From Brachionus rotundiformis (Eukaryota; Rotifera; Eurotatoria; Ploima; Brachionidae): 64,000 nt of DNA. Shown here piece by piece: positions 22,517-35,403 of this stretch. Below the pieces are notes generated by a model. That model was not told the DNA's origin. It ran no database searches and saw only the letters and a list, made by a program, of their open reading frames with translations. The first letter of the stretch is position 1; every line of letters starts with the position of its first letter. Made by a program: the position numbers and the translations under genes. The stretch spans positions 1,467,346-1,531,345 of the forward strand of contig JAESIW010000162.1 in NCBI GenBank assembly GCA_016802295.1. The letters run 5' to 3'.

Positions 22517-25500
22517 TTAAGCAACATCTCCGGATAGTAGTGAAATTACAGGAGAACTCACTGAACTAGAGTGCTTGGATCTTTCGATTGAGTTAGCTGG
22601 CAAAGGAGAAGCATTTAACTTTGTATGCGATACCTTTGGCGGAAGTGCGATCAATCTAGGCCTACTGGTCATGTTAAATTCTTGGTAAAAAGCCTCAGTT
22701 AGTATATTTGATATTGTATTTTCAAATATGCTCTCAATTAATGAACCAAATATTGGCGAACTTTGAGATTAAATTAAAATTTTAAAAATTAATTTAAAAT
22801 AATAAAATTACATTTTTATTTTTTGTAATGAGTCTGCAATTTTTTCATCTACTTTAGGCTTTTTATTTTTCTTTTTGGCACTAGTTTGATTCTTGAGCTC
22901 CTCATTATTTTTGGTTTCTTCTTGTTCTTCGTTTGGCATGTATTGGAAAAAATATGGTATCTCTTCATCTTTAAGCTTTTGACACATAGAATGAAAACTT
23001 TTGTCACTTATTAAACTTCTTAATATATCAGAAAATATGAATTCAAGTAGAATATTCTCTTCCTCATTGCATGCTATTTTAGATTCTTGGGCAAAGTCAC
23101 GGCTTAAAGACACATTGTCTTGCTTGGAAATTATACCAAGTACCGGATCTACAAATTTTGTCGAATTATTTTTGATTGAATTCGACAAATCCAAGTACTC
23201 GTCATAGATTTGAGTTCGAGCAAGAACATTTAAATTAAGAAGGAAAGGACTTGGTGGAATAGGCTTTTTCCAAAGTTTTTTCTCGGCTCTTTCTCTCCGG
23301 ACTCGTTCCAAGTTCGATTCTTCCAAATTGTTGTTTTTTATTATTGGTGGTATTGTCTTGTACCGATGAGTTCCCAATTGACTATTGCTCTTGTTGGTTT
23401 TTCCTCTAAGATCTTGATAGTCTATCTTTGACGAATTGTCATTAGTTGTATCAGTTCCTTTCTGATAAGAAAAGATTAATTTCAAAGTTATCTTATCATA
23501 ATAAAAATTACTAAACGCTCATTTAATTCTGGTTCTTCGATTAAGAATTCTTCGTATTGTCTTTTTTGCTCTTGTTTCCACAATTCCAAATTATATCTAT
23601 ACTTTTCCATTTGAGTTTCATTTTTAATCTTAAACAAAAAATTTTCAATTAAATTTGTTTGAGTAATCATCACTATATTTTTAAACTTGATGACAGAAAT
23701 CATTCAGTCATTAAAAGACAACATTTTTGGATAAGTATATTTTATTTTCAATTAAATAATTTGTTTGTATAGTTTTTTGATACAAAAACTTTTATTGTTT
23801 ATCAATTTCATCTTTTCTTCTTTCGAATACATACCTTTAGTGTTTTTTTTATATTGGTATAAAAATAATAAATTAATAAAACTAATTATTCTATCTAATG
23901 TTAAATTATGTTGTATGAAATTTTTGAACGCTACTGTTATTTGTTTCAACTAATTCAAATAAGGCAAGATTTTTATTTTATGAAATTAATTTTTCAACCT
24001 TAATTCGAAATTTTTTTAATTTCTCTATTTATAAATTATAAAAAATATAGTTCCTTGTTATACCTTTTATGTCTTTTATGAAATTATAGATACAAAATAA
24101 TTAAAAAAATTAACTTGTATGATATACTTTATTACCTTTTATACTACTAATCCTAGCCTGGCCGCTCATCTTTACGTAGTTTAAAAATTAGTTATTTTAT
24201 TTTACCATTTCTTGAATAAGGATAAAGTACAATAATGTTTAACATAGTTGATAAGATTTTCCATCGAAAAACAGAAAAGTTTATAATTGGCCTTTTCTTA
24301 CACCAGCATAAAAGAATTCTTTATCTTCGAGACAATTTTTTTTTAATTACATTGATAAAGATTGACTGTTATTTTAATTTGCTACTGTCATTGACAATAG
24401 GTACAATAATCTTATTTAAAACATTTTTAATTTAAATTTTTCCTTTTAAATTTAGATAAAATTTTAAAATTGACTAAAATATCTATTATATGACAAAACA
24501 ATTAAAATAATTTGATAAAAAATGTAAATCATTTTTTTTTGAGATAGTAAAATAAAAATAAAAATGTCAAATAAAGATTAGGTGTTTGTTAAATGTGAAT
24601 CAAATAAATTAATTTATTTATAAATTTATATTTTACCTCACAAATTAAATTTATATTATAAAACGCTGCTTTGTCCATCGAAATAAATGTCACTTTACAC
24701 AGTTTGCTCTGATTTGTATCTATGACACCTCGAGATGGGTTGATGCGAATAAGCTAAATTAAAAATAGAAACAAAATTAATTAATTTTTTAATAAAGTTT
24801 CATTTAATAAAAAAATTAAACTGTACCCGAATATGGTCTGGATTTGTAACATGCCATGTGAAAGAAATTTTATGCTCAGAAGAATTGTTTCTGACAAAAA
24901 GAAACTTTCTTTCCCTGGAAAATAGAGGCACTTCAGCCAACAAAAGACGGTCAAACGATAGAGTGGCCAACTAGGAATATTTTAAAATTAACAATCTTTT
25001 AGATAAATCTGGCTTTTAAAGATACTTGATTAGATAGAGTAAAAGGCTGTTTTTCTGGAATCGAGTCACTTTGTTTATCTATTTTCATATTATTCAATTT
25101 TCTCTTATCATATCCAATACATTTGAAAGTAACTATGTTATAAAAAACACTATTCACTTTGAATATTACTTCAGCCTTTAGACAAAGAATAATTATTATA
25201 AATATTAGAAGTTTGCCAATTAATAATAACTCGGTAGGTTTTGGCTTCAATGGGAGAAAATTTCCATTTTGTTTCAAAAGCAATACCAGGCGGAATTGTA
25301 ATTATCGAGTTGTTTAAGCTTTTTAGAATTGACGAAGCATAGTTCTCCTGATTCATTTCATCAACCAGAGAAGTATCTATTTCAACCCTGGCCGGAACAT
25401 CTCCTGCATTGTAAAGATCGAATGTTTGAATTGGAAAATCATTAAGTCCAATCTCAACTGGCTCAAATTCAAATTTATTAGACGGAAAGTAGATGTATGG

Positions 25501-28500
25501 TTCTCCTTTTTGAATTGTGGTGCCAACTAGATTGAGCATTATTTCTCTGCCTTTGGCAATTTTCATCAAAATAGGCAGTCTATTTTGTCCAGTGAACAAG
25601 TGTCTATAAGTTAATGTAACCCTGACCATCTCACCTGGTTTTAATTTACCTTTATTAGGCTCAATGCTGAACAATTTGTTGTCCTGGACTTTCATCTATT
25701 AAATAATACTAGAAAATTGTCAAAAATGGTCAATTTTTATGTTACTTCTTCAAGTTCTTCTAAAGAGTATTCTCCGTTTTGAGCCCAATATTCCAATTCA
25801 AGTAACAAATCTTTTGGAAACAACAAAGCCCTTTTAACATAATATTAGATGAAATAATTAGATTAATTTTTGGTCAACCATTCAGTGGTTACTGATCCAG
25901 TATTTTCAAAAAATAAAACCACTTGAGCATCTTCACTGTTTACCGGTGCTGCATTAAAATTCATTTCTATTAATGGAATATTTTGTTGATTGACAACTCG
26001 GCGATTAATCTCTTGCCTAGTTGCTATTGAGTAAATTAGTTCGTTCGGATTAGGCTCAAGATTCATTGAAGTATTTAATCTTAAAGAAAAAATTTATTTA
26101 AATCAATGACCGATAAATATTTTTTAATAAATATTTCAAAAGTTATTTAAAATTTTTTTTTAATGATAATATATTTATCTGTTATGTTATATAATTGATT
26201 TAACTTACTCATTTACAGAAACCAATTTCCACAAATAGTCTTTACTGATGTTAGAAATCGAGCCTAAGCCTTTTATATCTTTAATTGTCATCTTTGGATA
26301 GACACCATTAGCTGTCATATAGCACAATATCTCGTTCATGCTTTTTGGAGTATCACTTTCAGCTTTCATGAACTCAGATTTTTCATTTGGATAAATGATT
26401 TTGTATTCAATGGTAAATTGGTAATTCAGAAGTCGCACTGGTCTAAATCGGCACCTAACAATACTTTTGGATCTAGCCTCTACATGTCCAATTGACTGTT
26501 CTAATTCCAATACACAGATGTTATCATTGGTATTTTTATTAGAGATGGCATCATCAGTGCTTTGTTTTACAAATAGTTCGAAATCTAATCTACAATCATT
26601 GTTGTTTATTATGACAATCTCATTGCTGACCGAGCTACCAATAATCACACTACCAAAGTCTTTGTACATTTCTGCAACCTGCAGAGACCCATGTGTACAA
26701 GAACCAAGCATTCTCACACTGTACGACTTCAATGTCGCTCTATGACCATCTATCCAAGCAACTAGATTTATTTTATGGTTGTACTTGTCAATTTTATTTG
26801 GTGAAAATGTCCAAATAGTTTTTTTTACTTCATGAGGATTTAGAACGCACTCAACTTGATCTACTGAGAATAGATTTCTGGAATCGTATGGAATTTTCCA
26901 TTCATAAGCTATTTTGCTATGAGTCAAATTGACCAATTCATATTCACTGGTGGTAAAGTTATTTTTGCAAGTAGGTGCAAAATAAAGAAGACCATTGTTT
27001 TCTAAGCTGATTTCTGGTGCAGCGCCGCCACCCAAGACTCCAATGCTTACCATATAGCTAGCCATGTAGTTCAAGAGAATATTACATTTTTCAAAACTTA
27101 ATTTATCACTTTTAGGGACATATTTAATTATAAATATTTGATGTTCATTTGTTTTGATCAAGCCCTTATGAGGCTTAATTGACCAAGAACTAAAAATTAA
27201 AAATAAAACTTAAACAAAAAATATTGCTCATTTTTTCTGTTACCTGGAATCATCAGTTTGTATATCGAAAACCAATGGACAACTTGGATTATCATTTCTG
27301 AGCACAAGTGTACGATATTTTTCCTCGTCTCGAACACTGGCAGGAAAAATTATGTTATCTGTATCAAGACCATATTTTGGTGGAAAAAATGTTTCACTTG
27401 ATGGATGAAATGTATGTCCTTGGTAAATTATTAAAATTTACTTAATTAACAAACTAAAAGGATTCTATTTTTGAGTTGTTTTTAAGTCATTAGATCAATT
27501 TAAGTTTTTGGCATGAATAACATTTTTAAAAAATTCATTTATAACATAGCTAATTAATTTTTTAAGTTATCTTCAATTTAAATATACTTAGCCAGACTAA
27601 TTATTAAAAATATTTTTCATTTAAAATTTTTGTTTTCGAATAAGTTGAAAAAAAACTCTTCAAATTGTTATATTTGACAATTTCGTTTCTTTATGATAAA
27701 CTTTTTTAATTTTAATTGTATAAGATAAGATTTAATGCAGAAAAATTACCTTAATTGACAAAAAATAAAATCAATAATAAGTTCATAAAAAGTGTCTACA
27801 TGATTTTTCTTATTATTTTATTTTTTGATATTGTTTAATCATGATATCATCTATTGAATATCAAATTTTCTAGTCTTTTAGCTAAAACCTAGCATAGGTG
27901 AATTTTATTCTCTTCAAAATTAGATGTCTAATCATCAGTAAACAAATAAATCAAAGTTTTTATAATTTTGAAGTTTATAAACGAAAAGTGTTTTTAATTA
28001 ATTAAAATAAGATATTTAAATTTGAGCAATTATTCCATCCTAATTTTGATATGCTTTTCAAGATTATTTAAATTACCTAAACAGTTTAAATTCAAGCACC
28101 ATGATGGAAGAATGAATCTTTGGTCAGCAACTGTATAATCCGAATTGGAATTGAAAAATGCATAACACTCAAGCTTGTTGTTGTAAAACTTGTCATTGCT
28201 TTTCTAAATAAAATAATTAAATATAAATTTTATTTAATATTATAACTTTCGGCCCTATTTTCAAAGATCAATCAAGTAGAAAATTTTTTTTTTGAAATAT
28301 ATTGATGAAAACTACTTACTGGAGAAAATTTGACTCGAAATGAGTACGTTTTTAGAGGAGGTATTTCACAAATTTGTGGCAATATGGAAAAAGGTCTTTC
28401 CTGATTCGAATTCCAGGAAATAATTAGTTTTCCACGGGTATGATTTGTAACTATTATAGACTTTTCATATGGTTCGTCTAGATTATTTGCTTGGGCATAA

Positions 28501-30498
28501 CCAAAATCGACATAATATGTATCAATGGTTACACATTGCTCAATTATTTTTTGATATTTATCTCTAAATGAATGAAGTCCATCATTGGTATATTCATCAT
28601 TTGAATTGGACACCAAAGAGTAATCATCTAACTTGAAAACATCGTCCAAAGATATATCATTAAATATATTTTTTTGCTCCATTAATTCAATCAAGCCCTA
28701 AAAACAAAATGTATTATTTGAGCAAAAAAATTAAGCTTAAGAACCTCTGGTGAGTTTTTAAGAAGATTGTTTGATTTAAGATAGTAAAATAAGTTAAGAT
28801 TTTTTCGGCTTATTTGTGCTGGCTTCATAAGCTCCGAATGACATGTACCAACCAGCTCTATATACAAAATTTCCTTGTTAAAAAAGAGTTAATTATTCTC
28901 CTTAGTTTAATTTAAGTTTTTTTTTTTTTAATAGCAATTAGTTACATGATTTTGAACAAGACATGGTATTTTTTTGTAATAAATGGCCGGGTTTTGTGGC
29001 GCAAACGCTACTTGTATCAATTTGGTCTCATTTGGCTGAAGAGTGCCATTTGTGATACTCATTTTAAAAGAGCTAAAATCATTGTCATTGTCAAATTGGA
29101 AGCTTAGGACACAATCACAATTATTCTTTAAGTTAAAAGTCTTGTAGCTTTTTTCATTTATCTGCAATGTTCCAAAATTGAGTAAGCTTTTGTCCAAACC
29201 AACCTCAGGGACTAGTTAATAATGATTTAATCAAATTAAAAAGATATTTTTAATATTATCTAATTTACGCTTGTTTGTAGCAAGACATTTTATTTTATTT
29301 TTAGTTAGTTTTCCAGAAGTGTACACATTAAAATAGCAATAAAGATCATCTAAACTTGGATAGCTAGGCGAATAAGTTATCTTGAAAAAATATATTTATC
29401 TATAAGATAGAATAGAAAGCACTGGTAAATTTACAGCAATTTTATGCTTTTGGTAAGGCGAAAGTGTGCCAATGTGTTGAGAACAATTGAACGCGTTGTC
29501 AAATTGATTTTGGTCATTATCTTTTTCTATAAAGAAATCAGTTTGTACCTTAGAGTAATATTTTTACTTAAATTATCTTTAAATCTAAAAATTTACCTCA
29601 GTCATGTTAATAATGGTAAAAAATTGAGTAGAACTTTTTCCAATAAGAAGATTTTCAAAATTAAGCTCTATTTCTGAGCTGGTTTTGTTACCAGATTGAA
29701 GCAATATATGAGGATATTTGCCAATACCAAATAGATTAATTTTTTTAAATAGGTTTAAATTATCAGCTGAACCATATTTAATAATTGCTGATCCTTCGCA
29801 AACCAGTGCACTCTTTTAAAAGAATAATTAACTAATATTAAATAAAGTAAATAAATTTAATTACTTTAGGACTGAAAAAAAAATTCAATTCAATGGATGA
29901 CTTTGGCTCAATTTGACCATTTTGAACTGAAACACTAAAAGGCTCTTTAATGTCTATTTCAAATGATGTTTCCATATCACTAGATAAAAGACAGTTTTAA
30001 GTTTAATATTTATTCACTTATAATTACCTTAGATTGGTTAGGGTCAATGAACCGGAAGCTGACTCGTGCACACTACATGAACCCAAATTTAAATTTTCTG
30101 CAATGCTTATTTTGTACTGAGGCAGCTTGGCAATCAGGGGAATTTTAACATTTTTCTGAAAATCAAGAATTTCCAATTCAAGTGAATCATTGTATTCGAC
30201 TTTTTCAAGAGGACGAAATGTTATTGGAATTGTAAGAGACGTGCCAGGACTAAGAGAATTTATTTTTGGTAAAAGAGTGGTAAAATATTTTGTTCGTGGT
30301 ATTCTTAAATTTTTGTTTAATTTAATCAATATTTACTGATTAAGAAGAATACTTGTAGTTAATCTTTACACTTCGAGTATTTAAATTTTTGACACAAAAG
30401 TTTTTTGTGTACTCAAAGCCAGGTTTCCACTCATTGAATAAGAGCTGAGTTGTTATTTCAAGTCCGTTTAAGTAACTAAATTTGGATTTTTTGGTCAT
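22517..30498 (-). CDS. CFAP65: cilia- and flagella-associated protein 65 (CCDC108)
   Basis: Twenty-one exons on the minus strand: 30498-30353, 30303-30028, 29979-29865, 29812-29597, 29548-29435, 29380-29269, 29211-28946, 28873-28745, 28697-28320, 28203-28077, 27418-27244, 27189-26209, 26079-25879, 25830-25746, 25695-25231, 25175-25026, 24970-24827, 24753-24637, 23628-23512, 23461-22812 and 22760-22517. Together they give 1735 residues, similar to the vertebrate protein. CFAP65 is an axonemal protein of motile cilia and sperm flagella, built of repeated ASH/MSP-type beta domains. Diagnostic phrases: LSPGTSLTIPITFRPLEKVE near the start, GHTFHPSSETFFPPKYGLDT, MKVQDNKLFSI, GREIMLNLVG, and FYNINLICE followed by a Lys/Glu helix (EKYRYNLELWKQEQKRQYEE). 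All joins keep frame. Two introns are long (27419-28076; 23629-24636, about 1 kb). The last three exons would look like a separate gene if taken alone, but the phase and the family tail match tie them to CFAP65. Confidence 0.93.
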
Positions 30499-31967
30499 TT
30501 TTAACTATTAAAGATAATTTAAATAATTATTGTTGATTTTGTTTTAAATCATTTTTTTTTGTAAAATCTTTTATTATAAAAAAGCATATGGTTGCTAGGC
30601 AACATGAAAAGATTTATGATTAGTTTAATAACTTGACTTAATGTCAGTTTAGTTTAAAAATAAATGATTTCAATAGCTAATAGTTATTATTGATAACATT
30701 TAATTTATTTGTATAGATATTTGTAATTCAATTTGCCGTCAAACAAAAAATTTAAATTGAACAAAGAAAAAGATAGATTTGGTTTAAATGAATCCAAATA
30801 TATAAATAATATCTAGGTACTTTTAATTTGACTTAAAGATAAAATCGTCCCAAAATATTTTTATTTTTGATTGTGATAGTTGACACTCAATTTTAAATTA
30901 ATGATTTTATCTCAAATTATTTTTTGAATTTTTGATAAATATTAAATGGTTTTTCGGGACATTGATTTCGAGCGATTTCAAATAATCAAATTTTATAGTT
31001 GATCTGGTTATTTTAAATTTCAATCAAGCTCATTAAATATACTTTCTGTTTTCGATTTCTCAATATGATAAACTGATTGATTGATCGAAATTTTAAATAA
31101 TGATTGGCTATAAAGACAAATCAAGCGTATTGATTTTCAGCGTTCTTATAATGCAGAAAATTATTCTTTATTTTAAGTTTTTAAAAAATATTAGATAAAT
31201 GATTTTAAAAAAGTTTTGAAACATCTCTATTAAGCAAAGGATCAAAAAGGCCAAAATATTTTTTCAATTTTGTTTAAAATTAAATTTATTATAGAAACTA
31301 TTAAATACAATAAATGACTAGAAGACATATTTTATTAGTAAGCTAGATGAAAATTAAAATTTGAGGGCGAAACAAAATTTTAAATATTTAAGCTATTTAA
31401 AATTGTAATATTTGATAATTATTGTTTTTGAAATCTATTAGTTTCTTCAATAAAGAAAATGGAGCAGCTCAATGATAATTAAAATAAAACAAAAAGAATA
31501 AAAGTGATTTTATTAATTTTATTAACAATAAAGAAAAGAAATCTCCTTTTCTAAAAATTTAATAAAATCAATTAAAGATTCAATGAAGCTTAAAATCGAT
31601 TGAATTAGACAATTGATTTTCAAATTAGAAATAAGAGAAATATTTATTTACCTATTTGAAAATCAAAAAAAAGTAATAACATAGGTAATTTTAAAAATTC
31701 CAATATTTTGAATTTAAAGAGCTAATTTTTCAAAAAAATATCAAATTAAATACCTCTGAAAAAGAAAGTAAAGTCTCATGACGACAATTTATGCCTAAAT
31801 TAATCGAGAAAAAAGTAATTAAAAAAAATTTTTTAAATAAAATTCAAGGGAAGAAAATGTGAGAAATTAGCAAATAAAATGCAAAAAAATTGGAAAAAAT
31901 TGAAAAAACCTTTAAATAAGAAAATAATTAAAATTCTAGATTTAGATAAAATGAAAAGAAGATAATA
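30499..31967. other. intergenic between divergent genes
   Basis: About 1.5 kb of AT-rich sequence between the start of CFAP65 (-) and the start of the acidic repeat protein (+). The phrase gttgctaggcaac at 30591-30603 is a perfect palindrome with a central G, just upstream of CFAP65; it fits the X-box (RFX) consensus of ciliary genes (listed separately). Nothing else was recognised. Confidence 0.5.
30591..30603. promoter_or_regulatory. candidate X-box (RFX site) upstream of CFAP65
   Basis: The sequence gttgctaggcaac (half-sites gttgc and gcaac around a 3-base spacer) lies 93 bases upstream of the CFAP65 start codon. RFX transcription factors bind X-boxes of the form GTTNCC-spacer-GGNAAC or the related GTTGCTAGGCAAC type in promoters of ciliary genes across animals. 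The match and the position next to a ciliary gene make this a credible regulatory site. Function is inferred. Confidence 0.7.
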
Positions 31968-32795
31968 ATGACAAAGCAAGAAATAAATTTAACAGCAAAA
32001 ATAACATTACATGATTTTATTAATAATGATACGAACAGAATATATTTAAATTATTCAAAAAACTTAAAAATAGAAAAGAAATTTAATAAAAGAAAAAGAA
32101 GGAAGATTAATTTTGTAATAAGCGATACAATTGGAATAGATTATTTTCAAAGTGAAAAAGAATTATGGGATGATAATGCTGAGGATGAACCAAGTTTTTT
32201 AAAAATTAATGATGGGCCAGTAAAGAAAATAAAATCTAAATCGGATTTGAAAGATGAATTAATACCTGCATTGGAAACTAAAGAAGAAGATCCAGCGATT
32301 AGCATTAATGACCAACTAATCGATACAAGTCAAGAATTGTTAAATGATTCTTCAAAATCAGAACTTGCTGACCAAACAACAAACATTCAAGATGAGCAAG
32401 TTAAATCAGAACAAGCCGAAGAAATTAGTGAGCCATCTATTGAATCACCACTAGTCGAACAAGACAAGGAACCGGAAAGTTTGAGTGTTTTGGATTCAAA
32501 TTTAACAGAGAAAAAACACATTGTCTTATTCGAAGATTCATTGGATAAATCTCAGACAATACCTGCATTGGAAACTAAAGAGGAAGATCCAGTGATTAGC
32601 ATTAATGACCAACTAATCGATACAAGTCAAGAATTGTTAAATGATTCTTCAAAATCAGAACTTGCTGACCAAACAACAAACATTCAAGATGAGCAAGTTA
32701 AATCAGAACAAGCCGAAGAAATTAGTGAGCCATCTATTGAATCAACCAAACAACAAACATTCATATTTATTGCCTTTGATTCCCTTTTTCCTTGA
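31968..32795 (+). CDS. unknown acidic protein with internal duplication
   Basis: A 275-residue open frame. I do not recognise the family. The N-terminal 45 residues are followed by a basic patch (KKFNKRKRRKINFV) that could be a nuclear localisation signal, and then by a Glu/Asp/Ser-rich region. Two 62-residue blocks that begin IPALETKEEDP and end EPSIES are nearly identical; they come from a 186-base direct duplication (32262-32447 and 32559-32744) with two base differences. After the second copy the frame reads TKQQTFIFIAFDSLF, which looks unlike the rest and copies a 19-base piece of the repeat in another frame. The 3' end may therefore be rearranged or may miss a further exon. It converges on RPUSD4 (98 bases between stops). 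Confidence 0.6.
   Translation: MTKQEINLTAKITLHDFINNDTNRIYLNYSKNLKIEKKFNKRKRRKINFVISDTIGIDYFQSEKELWDDNAEDEPSFLKINDGPVKKIKSKSDLKDELIPALETKEEDPAISINDQLIDTSQELLNDSSKSELADQTTNIQDEQVKSEQAEEISEPSIESPLVEQDKEPESLSVLDSNLTEKKHIVLFEDSLDKSQTIPALETKEEDPVISINDQLIDTSQELLNDSSKSELADQTTNIQDEQVKSEQAEEISEPSIESTKQQTFIFIAFDSLFP
32262..32744 (+). repeat. pair of 186-base direct repeats within a coding region
   Basis: Copy 1 is 32262-32447 and copy 2 is 32559-32744, with 297 bases between their starts, a multiple of three, so the reading frame is kept. They differ at two positions only (GAA/GAG, silent; GCG/GTG, Ala to Val). A further exact 19-base piece, accaaacaacaaacattca, lies at 32371, 32668 and again at 32745, just beyond copy 2. 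Confidence 0.95.
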
Positions 32796-32893
32796 TCATT
32801 TTATTTTCTTTTTTTTATATTTTAAGAATTTGTTATTTATTCCGTCCTTTATTTCTTGTTCTTTCAAATGATTGTTTTATTTTTTTTATTTAT

Positions 32894-34648
32894 TTAAAAT
32901 TTTAATTTTAGTCTTTTTAAATTATTTATAAAATGTATCGGTAATTTTGCTTTAATAAATATATTTTTATTGCTGTCAAAATCTTCTAATATTATTTGTT
33001 TTGAGTGTAGATGCATCGGTACATATCTTGCCTTCGATTGTTTAATTCCTAAATTCTTTAACATTTCGTCAGGCAGTTTCTTTTTATTTAAAAATTTAAA
33101 TTATTTTTCTATCTGTTTCTAATATTTTTACTTGCGGAGCCATTTTTATGTGATGTGAATATTTGTGATCCCCTAATATAGGACAGCCGAGTCCATATGC
33201 TAGATGACTTCTTATTTGATGTTGAAATCCTTTATAATTATTAATATTTTTTTAAATACAATATTTTTTTGTTACCTGTTTTCGGTTGTACTTCAATTAG
33301 TGCACAACTTTTATTTGAATCAATAATTCTGTATTTTGTTATTGCTTCCTTTCTTGAATCATTTTCTTTAATACCATTTTTAATAACCAGTTTTGTTTCA
33401 TCGTCATAATGCGGTGAAAGATAAGTCTTGAGTACATTTTTATTAAATTTTTTTTGTTTTAAAGAAAAATAATTCCTACTCTTGTTATACTGTTTACAGA
33501 TCTTCTTATTAAAGGTATGTTTATTTCTCCGTTAGTTAATTTTGGGACATTTTTTGTAATTGCCAAATACTGTTTAATTATTTTTTTTTGATCAAAATAA
33601 GTTCTTATTTTTTTGGCTACTTCAACATTACTTTTTAAAAATGTAAAAAATTGAATTTTTCAAATTTTTTCTAAATTACGTAGCGAAGAGCATTACACCT
33701 GTTGTGTACTCATCTAATCTATTGCACATTAATAATCTATAGTTTAGATTTAGCAGGTTTTCCAAGACTGGAAGTAGTTTTGAAACCGATAAATGAACCC
33801 CTGGTCCCTCTTTAGGAAAATAAAATTATATTTTTATTTATTTTGCGGTCCATACTTACTAATACTAGCCAAACCATACGGCTTATCTATTGCTAATATT
33901 CCCTCTAAATAAATAAATTAATTTTATATTAGTTTGTGTTAATGACAATTACCATTTTCGTTATGATAACAAATGTGATTTTTTAAAATTTGAGCTGACT
34001 CATCTATGGTCATTTTATTCCAATTCAATACTTCGTTTCCTATTGCCTTATGTTTGGAATCTAATTTTTGCTCTTTGTCTTTGCCAGGTTTTGGTATTGG
34101 TAGCCTTTTCTTTTCATCGATAATTTGATTTTTAGAAGTAATTATCGGAATGGTATTATGACTTTTTTCCAATTTTTTATCTTTTTTTACAAAATGATCA
34201 ATGCTTCCAAATGATTCCTCGTTTTGATCATTAGCTAATGATTGTTCCAATGGAGACTCTTTTATTTATTTTTAATTTTATTAAATTTAAAGAAATAATT
34301 TTTACCTAAACCATTTTCATTCTTATACAAGTTTCCAAAGTAAAACTCATCTACATAATTCAGATCTTTTTTTTCCAAATTATCAAAAGATATCATCTTT
34401 TCCTCAGTTGTTTTGTCTGATTTATTGGTTTCGATATTAATTTTGTACTCATCTAGCATTTTTTTGTCAAAATAATTATCTTCTTCTAGTCCAAAAAAGT
34501 CTCCATTATCTGTGCTGGAATTTTTTTCAGCGTGCTTTTCCTCAATTCTTTTAAATTTAGACTCTATCGATGTTCTTTCCACTGGGTCATCTTTATAAAT
34601 TTTGATTTGACCGAAAGTTGTATCAATTGTTTCAATATTTTTCTTCAT
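32894..34648 (-). CDS. RPUSD4: mitochondrial RNA pseudouridine synthase RPUSD4
   Basis: Eight exons on the minus strand (34648-34306, 34258-33953, 33904-33860, 33809-33680, 33630-33480, 33426-33276, 33229-33132, 33079-32894) give 469 residues. RPUSD4 modifies mitochondrial 16S rRNA and tRNA by isomerising uridine. The catalytic core has GILAIDKPYGLAS, the active-site Asp in CNRLDEYTTGVMLF, HQIRSHLAYGLGCPILGDHK, and near the end QSKARYVPMHLHS, which is the RPUSD4-type finish. The first 215 residues are charged and disordered-looking; they include EVLNWNKMTIDESAQILKN, which leads into the core in this family. A typical mitochondrial presequence is not obvious (MKKNIETIDTTFGQ), so targeting is inferred from the family. 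All introns are 43-51 bases. Confidence 0.93.
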
Positions 34649-34883
34649 AATTGAGATTAAAATTTTTTAATTATTTCAAGATATTTAACTTATTAATTTT
34701 TTAAATTTAATTTGTATGGTTATAGAAGTTTAGAAGCGCTTTCAAACTTGTCTTTTTTTTAATTAAAGCAAAGCAAAATATTTTAATGAATTCTTGTTAA
34801 TTTTAGATCTTGCTTATGTTTGTAAATGACAAGAAATAAAATTTTTAATACAATTTTAAAAAATTTATTTAAATAATCTATTT

Positions 34884-35403
34884 TTATTCGTTAAATGTCT
34901 TTCTATTATCTAAAAAATGCAAAAAAGACTCGGCCGTATACAATAGAAAAGTTCCTGAGATAAGGCCAAACCAAAAAGTTAAGAATTCATTTTCTGGCAA
35001 ATAGACTTTTCCAAGACTCCATGCCAAAATGCTTCCGAAATTGAACATTACTGATTGGAATGCGCTAAAGCCCAGAGCATAGCGCAGTTTAGTGTTTCTC
35101 ATATGCTTTGCTGTAAACACATAAAACACACTGCCGAACAACGAGTTCAAAAACAATGTTTTGGATACAGAAATCGAATTGTCACCACATAATCTTCAGA
35201 TAGATGGCATCAGATTTTTTTTTTCATTTAGATAAATTTTACTTTGAAAAAAAACTTGGTGCAGTAAATTTAACCGAGTGTAGTAAATAGCTGGTACTTG
35301 TTACTATAGGAATTGCTCTCTTAGTAAATTTGTCCTTATCCAACTCTTGGAATTTTGTCAAATATTGACGAACTCTGAGGTTTATTGTCGAAATATAAGA
35401 CAT
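34884..35403 (-). CDS. multi-pass membrane protein of unknown function
   Basis: Two exons (35403-35243, 35193-34884) joined in frame give 156 residues. I do not recognise the family. The N-terminal 50 residues are amphipathic and basic (INLRVRQYLTKFQELDKDKF) with one moderately hydrophobic stretch. Hydrophobic segments then lie at about residues 68-83 (LFLNSLFGSVFYVFTA), 94-118 (ALGFSAFQSVMFNFGSILAW) and 127-146 (FLTFWFGLISGTFLLYTAES). The terminal LHFLDNRKTFNE is hydrophilic. Three or four membrane passes are likely. It lies downstream of no co-oriented gene, and its 5' side faces a 1.2 kb spacer. Confidence 0.7.

Noticed and set aside
22808..23703. Separate unknown gene on the minus strand
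   Set aside because: Splice phase and family-tail similarity make these the last exons of CFAP65; the apparent Met starts are inside an intron or an exon.
23765..24435. Hydrophobic frames in the 1 kb CFAP65 intron
   Set aside because: Phe/Ile/Leu-rich frames of about 65 codons are expected by chance in AT-rich DNA; no domain or splice support.
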